A stretch of 39,469 nucleotides of DNA from Actinocatenispora comari (lineage in GTDB: Bacteria; Actinomycetota; Actinomycetes; Mycobacteriales; Micromonosporaceae). Location of the stretch: the NCBI RefSeq assembly GCF_017312725.1, contig NZ_BOPO01000026.1, positions 1 to 39,469 on the forward strand, in the 5' to 3' direction. Of the stretch, positions 31,943 to 39,469 are shown in pieces. Position numbers and translations under genes: made by a program. Within the stretch, counting starts at the first letter, position 1; each line of letters begins with the position of its first letter. The notes under the pieces were generated by a model. It saw nothing but the letters and a program-made list of their open reading frames with translations, was not told the DNA's origin and ran no database searches.

Positions 31943-32015
31943 GCTCGGTCGGGCCATGCGCCGCACCGGGTGCCGTCGAGCCGGCCGGCGGCCGCTGCCC
32001 GTTCCTGGCCGGTGG

Positions 32016-32879
32016 TCAGAGCCGCGGGTCGTGGCCGGCGAGGCGGGCCCGGTGCAGGCCGTCGCGGACCCGGGGGGAGTGCCGGTAGCGCTCCGGCAAC
32101 GCGGCGGTGGCCAGCCGCAGCGACCGGGCGGCGAGGCTCGCGCCGAGGTCACCGACCGGCAGGCCCAGACCGCCGTACCGGCGCCGGGCCCAGCCGGGCA
32201 GCAGCCCGAACGCGGCGGCCGCCACCGCCATCCAGCCGCCGCGGGCCGGGGTGTACCCGAGACCGCGCGGCATGGTCGGCCAGAACAGGAACGCCGCCGC
32301 GGTCGCCGCCTCCCGGGTGATCGCCAGCCGCGGCTGCATCGCCGCGTAGTACTCGGTGATCTCGGCCGCGGAGGCCGGTACCGTGCCGGGATCGAGCCCG
32401 ACCAGTTCGGCGGCGCGCAACTGCTCGGTGTAGTACCGGTCGACGTCGGCGTCGGTGAGTCGGATGCCGCCGCGCCGGGCCGTCGACACGAACGACTCGA
32501 CCTCGCACACGTGCGTCCAGCGCAGCAGTTCCGGCTCGTCGATGCGGAACTCCGCCCCGGAGAACGGGTCGCGCCCGCGCAGCCGCCGATGGATGCCGCG
32601 CACCTTCGCGCCGGCGCGCCGCGCCTCGTCGCTGGTCCCGAACGTCACGGTCGCGACGTAGTCGCCGGTGCGGTACAGCCGGCCCCACGGGTCGGTGCGG
32701 AAGTCGGAGTTCTGCGCGACGCCGGCCATCGCCCGGGGATGCAGCGCCTGCAGGAACAGCGCGCGCAGCCCGCCGACGGCGAGCAACAGGTTGCCGTGCA
32801 CCCGCCAGCTGACGCTGTCCGGACCGAACAGGCCGAGGTCGGTGCGCGCCGAGCCATCGACCGGCTTCGCTACGTTCAC
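32016..32879 (-). CDS. DUF2236/MpaB-type heme oxygenase-like protein
   Basis: About 287 residues of the oxygenase MpaB/Lcp (DUF2236) family. Its typical run SWRVHGNLLLAVGGLRALFLQALHP has AMAGVAQNSDFRTDPWGRL after it. Further family parts are GIHRRLRGRD, LLRWTHVCEVESF and PSSAAEI-like segments. Relatives are b-type heme proteins that cleave rubber or act in mycophenolate breakdown; the substrate here is unknown. The GTG at 32879 has no clear binding site. The open frame continues upstream, but that stretch lacks family similarity, so I prefer this start. It is convergent with the NmrA-like gene. Confidence 0.85.
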   Translation of the reverse strand: MNVAKPVDGSARTDLGLFGPDSVSWRVHGNLLLAVGGLRALFLQALHPRAMAGVAQNSDFRTDPWGRLYRTGDYVATVTFGTSDEARRAGAKVRGIHRRLRGRDPFSGAEFRIDEPELLRWTHVCEVESFVSTARRGGIRLTDADVDRYYTEQLRAAELVGLDPGTVPASAAEITEYYAAMQPRLAITREAATAAAFLFWPTMPRGLGYTPARGGWMAVAAAAFGLLPGWARRRYGGLGLPVGDLGASLAARSLRLATAALPERYRHSPRVRDGLHRARLAGHDPRL

Positions 32880-33165
32880 CGGCTCAGCGTGCCACGGTGG
32901 CGCCGGGCGCCCGGCCCGCCCCCGCACCGGTGTCCGGCCCGCCACCTCCGCCCCGGACACCGGCGCGGTCTCGTCGAAACGCAACGTCACCCAGAAGGTG
33001 ACGCTTCGTGGTGGAAGGTTTGCGGTTAGGCGTCCGTAAAAACCCACCGAGTGGCGTCCGGTCGACCTGATGCGGGGCGTTTCGGGAGGTAGCTTGGGCT
33101 GTGTCGACGGTGGTAGCGAGCCCTCGGCGATGCCGAGAGCCCTCGGACGAAGGGCACGATGCGAC

Positions 33166-33519
33166 ATGCTGACGGATCTTGCGCATGGCGATCTGGCGAC
33201 CGCACCGTATGTCTTCCTGACCACGCATGGTCGCGGTGAGGGCCGTTCGCAGACCGTCGAGCTGTGGTTCGCGGCCTATCACGACACGGTGTACCTGCTC
33301 TCGTCGAGCGGGGACCGGCCCGAGTGGGTCCGCAACCTCGCCCGCGACCCCGACGCGGAGCTTCGGATCGGCCGCTACACCCGGCGCGGGAAGGGCCGCA
33401 TCATCGACGACCCGGACGAGGCGAACCGGGCCCGCCGCCTGGTGGCCTGCAAGTACGCCCCGCACGCGCCGAGCGGCTGGGGCAGCGAGTGCCTCGCCGT
33501 GGCGGTCGACCTGAGCTGA
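33166..33519 (+). CDS. Deazaflavin/F420-type split-barrel reductase
   Basis: A 117-residue protein with the pattern of the nitroreductase-family deazaflavin-dependent oxidoreductases (DUF385-like): VFLTTHGRGEGRSQTVELWF, then DTVYLLSSSGDRPEWVRNL and DAELRIGRYTRRGKGRII. Such proteins use F420H2 or FMN to reduce quinones or unsaturated compounds; the cofactor here is inferred. The short length is normal for the group. The ATG at 33166 has AAGGG about 11 bases upstream, longer than ideal; the open frame extends to 33070 without a better start. It ends six bases from a convergent gene. Confidence 0.82.
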   Translation: MLTDLAHGDLATAPYVFLTTHGRGEGRSQTVELWFAAYHDTVYLLSSSGDRPEWVRNLARDPDAELRIGRYTRRGKGRIIDDPDEANRARRLVACKYAPHAPSGWGSECLAVAVDLS

Positions 33520-33525
33520 CCGTGG

Positions 33526-33840
33526 TCAGCCGACCAGCCGGGCACACACCACGATGATCAGCACCAGCACGACCGCGCCGGCGACCAGCCCCACCCCGTA
33601 GGTGATGGTGCGCGCGGCCCGCTCCTGCTCGTCGAGCACGGCGTGCTGCTGTACTGGCATGTCGCGCGGTGGTGCCGTCGGCACCACGACCTGCGGGCGC
33701 CACCCCGGCGGCGGCGGCGTGCTCGGCGGCGGCGGCTCGTAGCGGGGCTCCGGCGCGGCGGCCGGCTCACGCCGCGGTGCGGCGGCACCGTTCGGTGGCC
33801 GCCGCCAGTACGCGTCGTCGGCGCGGTCCGCGTTCGTCAC
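33526..33840 (-). CDS. Small Pro-rich single-TM protein
   Basis: A 104-residue protein without a known family. Residues 1-60 are polar and Pro-rich (PEPRYEPPPPSTPPPPG). Residues about 80-102 form a C-terminal TM helix (TYGVGLVAGAVVLVLIIVVCARL). It would be a tail-anchored protein with a cytoplasmic Pro-rich part. The GTG at 33840 is the best start, though its binding site is weak. It follows the helicase gene on the same strand, but a strong terminator stands between them. Confidence 0.66.
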   Translation of the reverse strand: MTNADRADDAYWRRPPNGAAAPRREPAAAPEPRYEPPPPSTPPPPGWRPQVVVPTAPPRDMPVQQHAVLDEQERAARTITYGVGLVAGAVVLVLIIVVCARLVG

Positions 33841-33872
33841 GGCACCGACGCTACCAACCGGGTGCCGGCGAA

Positions 33873-33900
33873 GCGCCCGCGCCACAGTGAGCGCGGGCGT
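33873..33900 (-). terminator. Terminator of the DEAD-box helicase gene
   Basis: CGCCCGCGC and GCGCGGGCG pair perfectly (nine pairs plus one G-T) around the 8-base loop CACAGTGA. It starts eight bases after the helicase stop codon on the minus strand. Confidence 0.75.
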
Positions 33901-33907
33901 ACCGGCA

Positions 33908-35725
33908 TCAGTCGGTGCCGGGATCGATCGACGGATCGGCGTTACCGCCGCGCGCCTGCGCCGGACGGCGACGACGCCGCCGGTTGCGCCGGGCGGCCGA
34001 ACCGCCCTCGCCGGTACTCGCCGTGTCCGCCGGGCCGGCCGACTCGGCCGGCTTCCCGGTGTCGGCGGCGCGCTCGACCACCGCACCGTCGTCCAGCCGG
34101 CGCCGGCGCCGCCGGCGACCACCGGTCGCCTCGGCCGCAGCCGGCTCGGACCGGTGCCCGGGCCCGTCGGTACGGGCCGGGGTGTCCGGACGCTCGCCGC
34201 GAGTCCGGCCGCGCCGGCCACTGCCGCCGCCGCCGCTGGACCGCCGGCGACCCGCCGCCGGCCTGCGGTGCGGCTCGATGTCCTCTTCCTCCTCGGCCGC
34301 GAGGCCGGCCCGGGTGCGCTGCTCCGGCGCCAGCGTGCCGGGTGCGCCGGCCGGGATGTCCAGGTCGGCGTAGAGGTGTTCGGAGGTGTGGTAGGTCTCC
34401 GGCGGGTCGACCACCCCGGCCCCCAGCGCCTTGTGGATCAGCTTCCAGCGGGGCAGGTCCTCCCAGTCCACGAACGTCACCGCGACCCCGTGCGCGCCGG
34501 CCCGGCCGGTACGCCCGATGCGGTGGGTGTAGGTGTCCGGGTCTTCCGGGCAGTCGTAGTTGATCACGTGCGTGACGCCGGTCACGTCCAGCCCGCGGGC
34601 CGCGACGTCGGTGGCGACCAGCACGTCGATCTTGCCGGTACGAAACGCCCGCAGCGCCTGCTCGCGCGCGCCCTGCCCCAGGTCACCGTGCACCGCGGCG
34701 GCCGCGTACCCGCGGAAGTCGAGGTCGTCGGCGAGCTTCTGGGCGGCCCGCTTGGTGCGGCAGAACACCATCGTCAGCCCGCGCCCGCGCGCCTGCAGGA
34801 TGCGTGCCACGACCTCCGCCTTGTTCAGCGAGTGGGTGCGGTACACGTACTGCTCGGTGAGCGGGTTGGGGCCGGTCTCGGCGGTGTGCGTGGCGTGGAT
34901 GGTGATCGGCCGGTGCAGGTAGTTGCGCGACAGCGCGACGATCGGGTCCGGCATGGTGGCCGAGAACAGCATCGTCTGCCGTTTCGTCGGCAGCATCTTG
35001 ACCAGCTTCTCGATGTCCTCCTGGAAGCCCAGGTCGAGCATCCGGTCGGCCTCGTCGAGCACCAGGATCCTGATCCCGGTGAACACCAGGTGCTTGGACT
35101 TCGCCAGGTCCAGCAGCCGGCCCGGGGTACCGACGACCACGTCGACGCCGGTGGTCAGCGCCTCGATCTGCGGCTCGTACGCCCGGCCGCCGTAGACCGG
35201 CAGCACCCGGATGCCGCGCAGCTTTCCCGCGGTCTCGATGTCGCGGGCGACCTGCAGCCCGAGCTCCCGGGTCGGCAGCACGACCAGCGCCTGCGGCCGG
35301 CCGTCGGCGCCCTCGGTGGGGCCGACGATGCGCTGCAGGATCGGCACGCCGAACCCGAGCGTCTTGCCGGTGCCGGTCGGCGCCTGGCCGATCACGTCGG
35401 AGCCGCGCAGCGCGATCGGGATCGCGTCCTGCTGGATGGCGAACGCGTGCTCGATGCCGACGTTCGCCAGTGCCTGCACCGTCTCGTCCCGCACGCCCAG
35501 CGCGCGGAAGGTGGGGCTGTCGGGCCGGACCGGCGCGCTCGCAGCGAGCTCGCGCACCGCCTCGGCGGGGGAATCAGCTGAATTGTCGGGGTTGGCGAGC
35601 GACCCGGTCGGGGCGGCGACTGCGTCCGCGGGGGCCGCGCTCGGCGTGTCGCCGGCGGCCTCGTCCCGGTCCGGACGCGGGTCGCTCTCGGTGTGTGTCT
35701 GCAGTGTGTGTCCCTCTCCCGCCAC
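33908..35725 (-). CDS. DEAD-box RNA helicase (RhlE-like) with basic tail
   Basis: About 605 residues. The Q-motif Phe/Gln region (FRALGVRDETVQAL, HAFAIQQDAIP) is at 73-103, Walker A APTGTGKT at 115-122, PTRELGLQ at 151-158, DEAD at 224-227, SAT at 255-257, and HRIGRTGRAG in motif VI. The last 150 residues are Arg-, Gly- and Asp/Glu-rich with RRRRRR runs, probably an RNA-binding tail. The protein unwinds RNA duplexes, likely in ribosome assembly or RNA decay. The mycobacterial orthologue is Rv3211 (rhlE), also next to a ferritin-like gene. The start is uncertain: GTG 35725 is my choice, since upstream candidates lack ribosome binding sites. Confidence 0.93.
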   Translation of the reverse strand: MAGEGHTLQTHTESDPRPDRDEAAGDTPSAAPADAVAAPTGSLANPDNSADSPAEAVRELAASAPVRPDSPTFRALGVRDETVQALANVGIEHAFAIQQDAIPIALRGSDVIGQAPTGTGKTLGFGVPILQRIVGPTEGADGRPQALVVLPTRELGLQVARDIETAGKLRGIRVLPVYGGRAYEPQIEALTTGVDVVVGTPGRLLDLAKSKHLVFTGIRILVLDEADRMLDLGFQEDIEKLVKMLPTKRQTMLFSATMPDPIVALSRNYLHRPITIHATHTAETGPNPLTEQYVYRTHSLNKAEVVARILQARGRGLTMVFCRTKRAAQKLADDLDFRGYAAAAVHGDLGQGAREQALRAFRTGKIDVLVATDVAARGLDVTGVTHVINYDCPEDPDTYTHRIGRTGRAGAHGVAVTFVDWEDLPRWKLIHKALGAGVVDPPETYHTSEHLYADLDIPAGAPGTLAPEQRTRAGLAAEEEEDIEPHRRPAAGRRRSSGGGGSGRRGRTRGERPDTPARTDGPGHRSEPAAAEATGGRRRRRRRLDDGAVVERAADTGKPAESAGPADTASTGEGGSAARRNRRRRRRPAQARGGNADPSIDPGTD

Positions 35726-36102
35726 GGCGCTGACGGCGCGGCCTTCGCGGCGCGCCGCGGCCGACCGATGCGTCGGCCACAATCAACCACCGACCCTCGC
35801 CGCCACGCCGAAAGACTCGGCGTGCGCTCGGCGTTGCGGCCGGGGGGCCAGACCCGGCGCCGGTGCCACCATGGCGGTGCTCCGGCGTGCGGGGCGGCGT
35901 CGCGGGTATCCGTGGCGTCTTCTGTGTGGGTCCGTTGTCCCCACCTCACGCGCCATGGTACGTGCTGATCGGATGATCTGCCGAACCGGCGGTGACCGGG
36001 CGGCGGCCGTCCGGCGTCCCGGGCGGTAACCTGCCGTCGACACGCGCGCCGGTCCGACCGGGGCGCGAGCGGATCGGCCGGGGCGTGGAGGAGGCTGGCG
36101 GG
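35726..36102. other. Divergent intergenic region, helicase and ferritin-like genes
   Basis: 377 bases without a gene I can support. It must hold the promoters of both flanking genes. A possible plus-strand pair is TTGTCC (35935-35940) and TACGTG (35959-35964), 18 bases apart, but the -10 is poor. The GGAGGAGG ribosome site of the ferritin-like gene lies at its right end. Confidence 0.5.
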
Positions 36103-36792
36103 GTGGCAGAGGGCACGCAGGACGGGCCGGTGATCGACGACGGGTACGTGCCGCCGACCGAGGCGGTGGTCGCGCTGCTCGGCGTGCTGGCGTACGGCAC
36201 GCTGGTGGCGTTCGACCGGATCGCCGCGGATGCCCGCATGGCACCTGACCTGCGCCGACGTGCCATGCACTCGGCGATGGCGGCGGTCGAGATCGGCAAC
36301 TACCAGCGGCTCGCCGACCGGCTCACCGAGCTGGGGGCCGACCCGGATGGGGCGATGGCCCCGTTCGCCGGACCGCTGGATGCCTACCACGACTCCACCC
36401 AGCCGCGGGACTGGCTGGAAGGCCTGGTCAAGGCGTACGTGGGGGACGGCATCGCGGACGACTTCTACCGCGAGGTGGCCCGGGTGCTCGCGCCGCGCGA
36501 CCGCGAGCTGGTGCTCGACGTGCTGCACGACACCCGGTACGAGGACTTCGCCTCGGCCGAGATCCGGGCCGCGATCGCGGCCGACCCGAAGGTGGCCAAC
36601 CGGCTGGCGCTGTGGGCGCGGCGGTTGATGGGCGAGGCGCTCAGCCAGGCCCAGCACGTCGCCGCCGAACGCGACGAGCTGACCATGCTGGTGTTGCACG
36701 GTTCCGGCGACATCGCCGGGGTGATGGACCTGATCAAGCGGCTGACCGCGGCGCACACCGACCGGATGACCAGCCTCGGCCTCAACAACTGA
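36103..36792 (+). CDS. Ferritin-like fold protein (MiaE-like, Rv3210c type)
   Basis: A 229-residue, all-helical protein. Glu and His residues that could form a di-iron site occur in AAVEIGNYQRL and DAYHDSTQPRDWLEGLVK, with HDTRYEDFASAEI and AQHVAAERDELTM later. It resembles the actinobacterial ferritin-like group related to the tRNA hydroxylase MiaE. Hydroxylation of tRNA would suit its helicase neighbour but is not proven. The GTG at 36103 lies eight bases after GGAGGAGG, which decides the start. The same divergent pair with the helicase exists in mycobacteria (Rv3210c/Rv3211). A bidirectional terminator follows. Confidence 0.82.
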   Translation: MAEGTQDGPVIDDGYVPPTEAVVALLGVLAYGTLVAFDRIAADARMAPDLRRRAMHSAMAAVEIGNYQRLADRLTELGADPDGAMAPFAGPLDAYHDSTQPRDWLEGLVKAYVGDGIADDFYREVARVLAPRDRELVLDVLHDTRYEDFASAEIRAAIAADPKVANRLALWARRLMGEALSQAQHVAAERDELTMLVLHGSGDIAGVMDLIKRLTAAHTDRMTSLGLNN

Positions 36793-36857
36793 CGGGCGCA
36801 GCACGGCGCCGGGCGGTCGAGCGGGCCGCGGGGATGACCGGTCGCCGGAACGACCGA

Positions 36858-36897
36858 GGGGCCGCCGGTGGTCGCTTTCGCGACCTCCGACAGCCCC
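36858..36897. terminator. Bidirectional terminator
   Basis: The inner stem GGTCGC/GCGACC (36870-36875 and 36880-36885) has a TTTC loop, and the outer stem GGGGC/GCCCC is separated from it by an internal loop. It lies between the stops of the convergent ferritin-like and DUF3107 genes. Confidence 0.6.
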
Positions 36898-36912
36898 TGC
36901 GGTGCCGCCGAC

Positions 36913-37140
36913 TCAGCCGGCGGAGAAACCGATCGGCCGCGGGCTGGACTCGGCGATCTCGACGTAACCGATCTTGTCGACCGGGACGATCACCCGCCGG
37001 CCCTTCTCGTCCTCCAGCGCCAGCACACCGGACTTGCCGGCCAGCGCTTCGGTGACGGCCTGCTCCACCTCGGCCGGAGTCTGCTTGCTCTCCAGCACGA
37101 GCTCCCGCGGTGCATATTGCACACCGACCTTGACCTCCAC
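36913..37140 (-). CDS. DUF3107 protein (TB9.4-like)
   Basis: A 75-residue protein: MEVKVGVQYAPRELVLES, then TPAEVEQAVTEALAGKSGVL and a C-terminal VDKIGYVEIAESSPRPIGF. This is the DUF3107 family; the mycobacterial member Rv3208A (TB9.4) has the same neighbours. Its role is unknown. AAGGAGG lies five bases before the GTG start, a strong site that suggests good expression. It follows the TetR gene by 127 bases with a hairpin between, so it probably has its own promoter; a GATACGCT element stands about 35 bases upstream of the start. Confidence 0.9.
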   Translation of the reverse strand: MEVKVGVQYAPRELVLESKQTPAEVEQAVTEALAGKSGVLALEDEKGRRVIVPVDKIGYVEIAESSPRPIGFSAG

Positions 37141-37198
37141 GGCCGCCTCCTTGCTCGCCTCACGCTGCGATCAGAAGCGTATCCGACCGATCACCGGT

Positions 37199-37219
37199 CG
37201 ACGGCCGTTGGGGCCGTCG
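37199..37219 (-). terminator. Probable terminator of the Rv3208-like TetR gene
   Basis: CGACGGCC and GGCCGTCG form an 8-bp stem with a 5-base loop (GTTGG), 48 bases after the TetR stop codon on the minus strand and upstream of the DUF3107 gene. Confidence 0.55.
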
Positions 37220-37267
37220 CGCACCGGCCCGAAGTGCGGCGTCGCGGCCACCCCGGGGCCCGCCGGG

Positions 37268-37924
37268 TCAGTCGTCCGGGCGGCCGTCGGCCAGCGGGAA
37301 GTTCGAGATGCCGCGCCAGGCGAGCGCCGCGACCAGCGCGATCGCGTCCGGCTTGGGCACCGCGCGAGCCGACGCGAGCCAGAAGCGGGCGGCGTTCTCG
37401 GCGGCGCCGGTGAGCGCCACGGCGAGCAGCTCGGCCCGGTCCCGGCTGACCCCGGTGTCGGACATGATCGTCTCGGTCACCGCCTCGATGCAGCCGCGCT
37501 CGGCCCGCTCCACCCGTTCGGCCACCGCCGGGTCGTTGCGCAGGTCGGACTCGAAGACCAGCCGGTACGCCTCGCCCTCGCCGTCGACGAAGTCGAAGTA
37601 GGCCTGCATGGCGCCGGCGACCCGGATCTTGTTGTCGCTGGTCGCGGCCATCGCGTCGCGGACCCGGCTGACCAGCGCGTCGCAGTGCTTGTCCAGCAGC
37701 GCGAGGTAGAGCTCGAGCTTGCCGGGGAAGTGCTGGTACAGCACCGGCTTGGAGACGCCGGCCCGCTCGGCGATGTCGTCCATCGCGGCGGCGTGGTAGC
37801 CCTGCGCGACGAACACCTCCTGGGCGGCGGCGAGCAGCTGGGCGCGGCGCTGCGACCGCGGCATCCGCACCGGCTGCGGCCGGGTCGCGCCGGAGCGCGC
37901 CGCCGGGCCGGGATGCGCGGTCAT
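37268..37924 (-). CDS. TetR-family regulator (Rv3208-like)
   Basis: A 218-residue TetR protein. A basic lead (about 1-22) is followed by the HTH: RAQLLAAAQEVFVAQGYHAA, then MDDIAERAGVSKPVLYQHFP with GKLELYLALL. The C-terminal part (AYFDFVDGEGEAYRLVFESD, RAELLAVALTGAAENAARFWL) matches the Rv3208 group, which is conserved next to DUF3107 in actinobacteria. Its targets are unknown. AGGTG lies six bases before the ATG at 37924. An alternative start at the internal Met (PVRMPRSQRR) is possible. Confidence 0.9.
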   Translation of the reverse strand: MTAHPGPAARSGATRPQPVRMPRSQRRAQLLAAAQEVFVAQGYHAAAMDDIAERAGVSKPVLYQHFPGKLELYLALLDKHCDALVSRVRDAMAATSDNKIRVAGAMQAYFDFVDGEGEAYRLVFESDLRNDPAVAERVERAERGCIEAVTETIMSDTGVSRDRAELLAVALTGAAENAARFWLASARAVPKPDAIALVAALAWRGISNFPLADGRPDD

Positions 37925-38387
37925 GCCGACACCTGCCGGGCCGCGGGCACCTGGCAGGGGCACCTGGTGGGTAACTCGTATGCCCGCATGAGTGGCCTCG
38001 CTTTGCTGCGGCGGACCCGGCCACGTCGCGGGGCTGCGGTGCGGTCCATGGCCGGCTGTTCCCTGTGAGCCTAACGGAGTCCGGGAGCGTCCCCTCCCGA
38101 CCCGCGCAGTACCGGACGAGTCGCTGTGTGCCGTCAGGTGCGGGACAGACGTGATCTTCCGGTACCGACGGGTAACGTTGCGGTGGTTTCGGTGCGACCG
38201 CCGTCGCTGTGCCACGCCGAGCCAGCGGCGCATAATGTTCGCCGATCCGGCACAATCGGCGGACACCGGCGGGCACGGCACGACGCGCTCCGGCAGGTCG
38301 ACCCGCGCAGGGCGGGCGAGCGGCGGCGGCCAGTGCGGCCGAGCCGGTGTGGCCGAGGACGGGACAACCCGGGTGGGGAGCGTGCGG
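37925..38387. other. Divergent intergenic region with an inverted repeat at 38241-38262
   Basis: 463 bases without a gene I can support; open frames here have no coding character. It contains a 7-bp inverted repeat (CGCCGAT and ATCGGCG, 8-base spacer) and a CATAAT hexamer (38232-38237) just upstream of it, possibly an operator/promoter pair for the gene at 38388. I found no convincing -35 box. Confidence 0.45.
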
Positions 38388-39469
38388 GTGTACGAGCCGA
38401 CCAGACCAGATCCGCCGGCGCCGGAGGACTCCGGTTCGCGCGGCTACCGGATCGGTCCGTGGCCGCCGGTGCCCGCGGAGCCCTCGGGCACACCGGACAG
38501 CGAGTCCACCGCCCGGCTGTCCCGCCGGCACCAGCGAGCCGAGCCCGAACCGCCGGCCGAACCGCCGGCGCGGCCCCGGCGCCGGCACGGCCGCGACGAC
38601 ACCACCCAGACGCCGATCCTCGGGCAGATGCCCGCCGCGTTCGGTGCTCCCGGCCCCGTGCCGCAGTGGACCCAGCCGGAGCCCACCGAACCGGCGCCAC
38701 CCGCCTCGGCCGGCCCGTGGCCACCGCAGGAGCCGTCCGGCCAGTGGTCCGCTCCGGACCAGGGCGGGCAGTGGCTCGCACCGGGCGGGTTCGCCGCAGC
38801 GCCGGAGCAGCCGGCCGCGCCGGTCGATCGGTCGAGCCAGTGGCCGGCACCGCCGGCCGAAGCGGCGGACGACTGGCTGGCGCTGCCCGAGCAGCCCGGC
38901 TGGGGCGTGCCGGCGGACCGGTCCGGGCAGCCGGCGCAGCCGGGCCAGCCGAGCCAGCCGGGGCAGTTCGGCCAGCCGGGTCAGTTCGGCCAGCAGGCAC
39001 CGGTCGATCAGCCGCAGTCCACACAGCCTGGCCAGCCAGGTCCCGGACACGCCGGTCAGCCGGGCACGGTGGGGTCGCCGCAGACCGGCGAACCCTCGGG
39101 TCAGTGGTCGGCGCCGCCAGGCCCGTCGGGTCCCTGGTCGGCACCGCCCGAGCCGTCCGGCCAGTGGTCCGCGCCGCCGGCGGCCCGACGGGCCCGGCAC
39201 GCGCACCCGGAGTCCGAGCCGGGCCCCGGTGACGGGTCGTCGATGTTCGGCTTCGAGCCGACGACCCGGCACGCGCCGACCGGGCCGGACGAGCCGGCGC
39301 CGGCGCTGCCGGTACGGCTCGGGCCGCTGCCACCGAGGCTGGAACCGCCGGCCGGGCGACCGCCGGCCGAGCCGACCGCGTACGGCTCCACCGCGTTCGG
39401 GCAGCCGGGCCAGCCGAACGCGTCCGGCACCGACGTCGGCCCGGCCGGCGGGCAGCCCGGGAGCGGGTC
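38388..39469 (+). CDS. Pro/Gln-rich N-terminal part of a probable DUF3152 protein (partial)
   Basis: The frame is open to the right edge (at least 360 residues) with no stop. It starts at GTG 38388 (VYEPTRPDPP), seven bases after GGGGAG; GTG 38382 is an alternative. The whole visible part is low-complexity, rich in Pro, Gly, Gln and Ser, with SGQWSAP units (about residues 119, 258 and 279) and QPGQFGQ runs around residue 190. No TM helix or enzyme domain has appeared by the window end. In mycobacteria the gene beside the Rv3208 regulator is Rv3207c, a DUF3152 protease-like protein, and actinomycete forms often have such a Pro-rich lead. The assignment rests on this context. Confidence 0.6.
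   Translation, partial: MYEPTRPDPPAPEDSGSRGYRIGPWPPVPAEPSGTPDSESTARLSRRHQRAEPEPPAEPPARPRRRHGRDDTTQTPILGQMPAAFGAPGPVPQWTQPEPTEPAPPASAGPWPPQEPSGQWSAPDQGGQWLAPGGFAAAPEQPAAPVDRSSQWPAPPAEAADDWLALPEQPGWGVPADRSGQPAQPGQPSQPGQFGQPGQFGQQAPVDQPQSTQPGQPGPGHAGQPGTVGSPQTGEPSGQWSAPPGPSGPWSAPPEPSGQWSAPPAARRARHAHPESEPGPGDGSSMFGFEPTTRHAPTGPDEPAPALPVRLGPLPPRLEPPAGRPPAEPTAYGSTAFGQPGQPNASGTDVGPAGGQPGSG

Noticed and set aside
35726-36102. Small genes in the helicase/ferritin-like gap
   Set aside because: The open frames there are Arg/Pro-rich, lack ribosome binding sites and show no family motif.
38134-39333. A 399-residue minus-strand frame and a 368-residue plus-strand frame over the right end
   Set aside because: Both are shadows of the frame starting at 38388, which has a ribosome site, stays open to the edge and has normal third-position GC bias. 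The shadows are Arg/Ala-rich without structure.

Overview
The window is a chromosomal segment of a very GC-rich actinomycete. GTG starts are common, there are Tat signals, F420/FMN-type split-barrel proteins and Pro-rich membrane proteins, and gene orders match Mycobacterium and Streptomyces. Protein similarity as I recall it points to the Micromonosporaceae; that placement is inference. I see no rRNA, tRNA, CRISPR array, insertion sequence or phage gene. The only mobile element I can support is an intein inside a radical SAM gene.

Layout. (1) 1-12510: the end of a GT39-type glycosyltransferase, a small zinc protein, then a block that parallels mycobacterial Rv1220c-Rv1232c: O-methyltransferase, HtrA-like protease, TatB, Mrp, DUF1003 protein and MgtE-N/CBS protein. 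The sigE/rseA pair expected between methyltransferase and protease is absent. A SnoaL-fused ECF sigma factor, a Tat-exported serine hydrolase, a GNAT enzyme and a TRP-repeat membrane protein are interleaved. (2) 12727-16470: PhzF-like isomerase, a split-barrel protein/AMMECR1 pair, an SDR oxidoreductase and a DUF4190 membrane protein. (3) 16679-20557: an intein-containing Rv2578c-type radical SAM gene directly behind a perfect LexA/SOS box, then a DCC thiol oxidoreductase facing an HTTM membrane operon. (4) 20815-26591: mostly conserved genes on the plus strand: DUF695/RraB, a SpoU methyltransferase, a DUF6758-like protein, a 52-residue membrane peptide with a bacterial PH protein, a PHP phosphoesterase and a MarC protein. 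(5) 26592-33840: two TetR regulators with recognisable operators beside the genes they probably control (a two-TM protein; an NmrA-like oxidoreductase), a RecB-like nuclease, an MFS carrier, a DUF2236 oxygenase and a deazaflavin-type reductase. (6) 33908-39469: a block matching mycobacterial Rv3211-Rv3207c: DEAD-box helicase, ferritin-like protein, DUF3107, TetR, and the Pro/Gln-rich start of a probable DUF3152 protein, cut by the window end.

How the genes fit together. The ends of the window carry envelope and protein-export functions (HtrA, TatB, GT39) and RNA/tRNA functions (helicase, SpoU, RraB-like). The middle holds accessory metabolism under local TetR control. The most distinctive spot is 16679-18629. 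There a LexA box abuts the start of a radical SAM gene whose iron-sulfur ligand motif is interrupted by a LAGLIDADG intein, so the enzyme can only become active after protein splicing.
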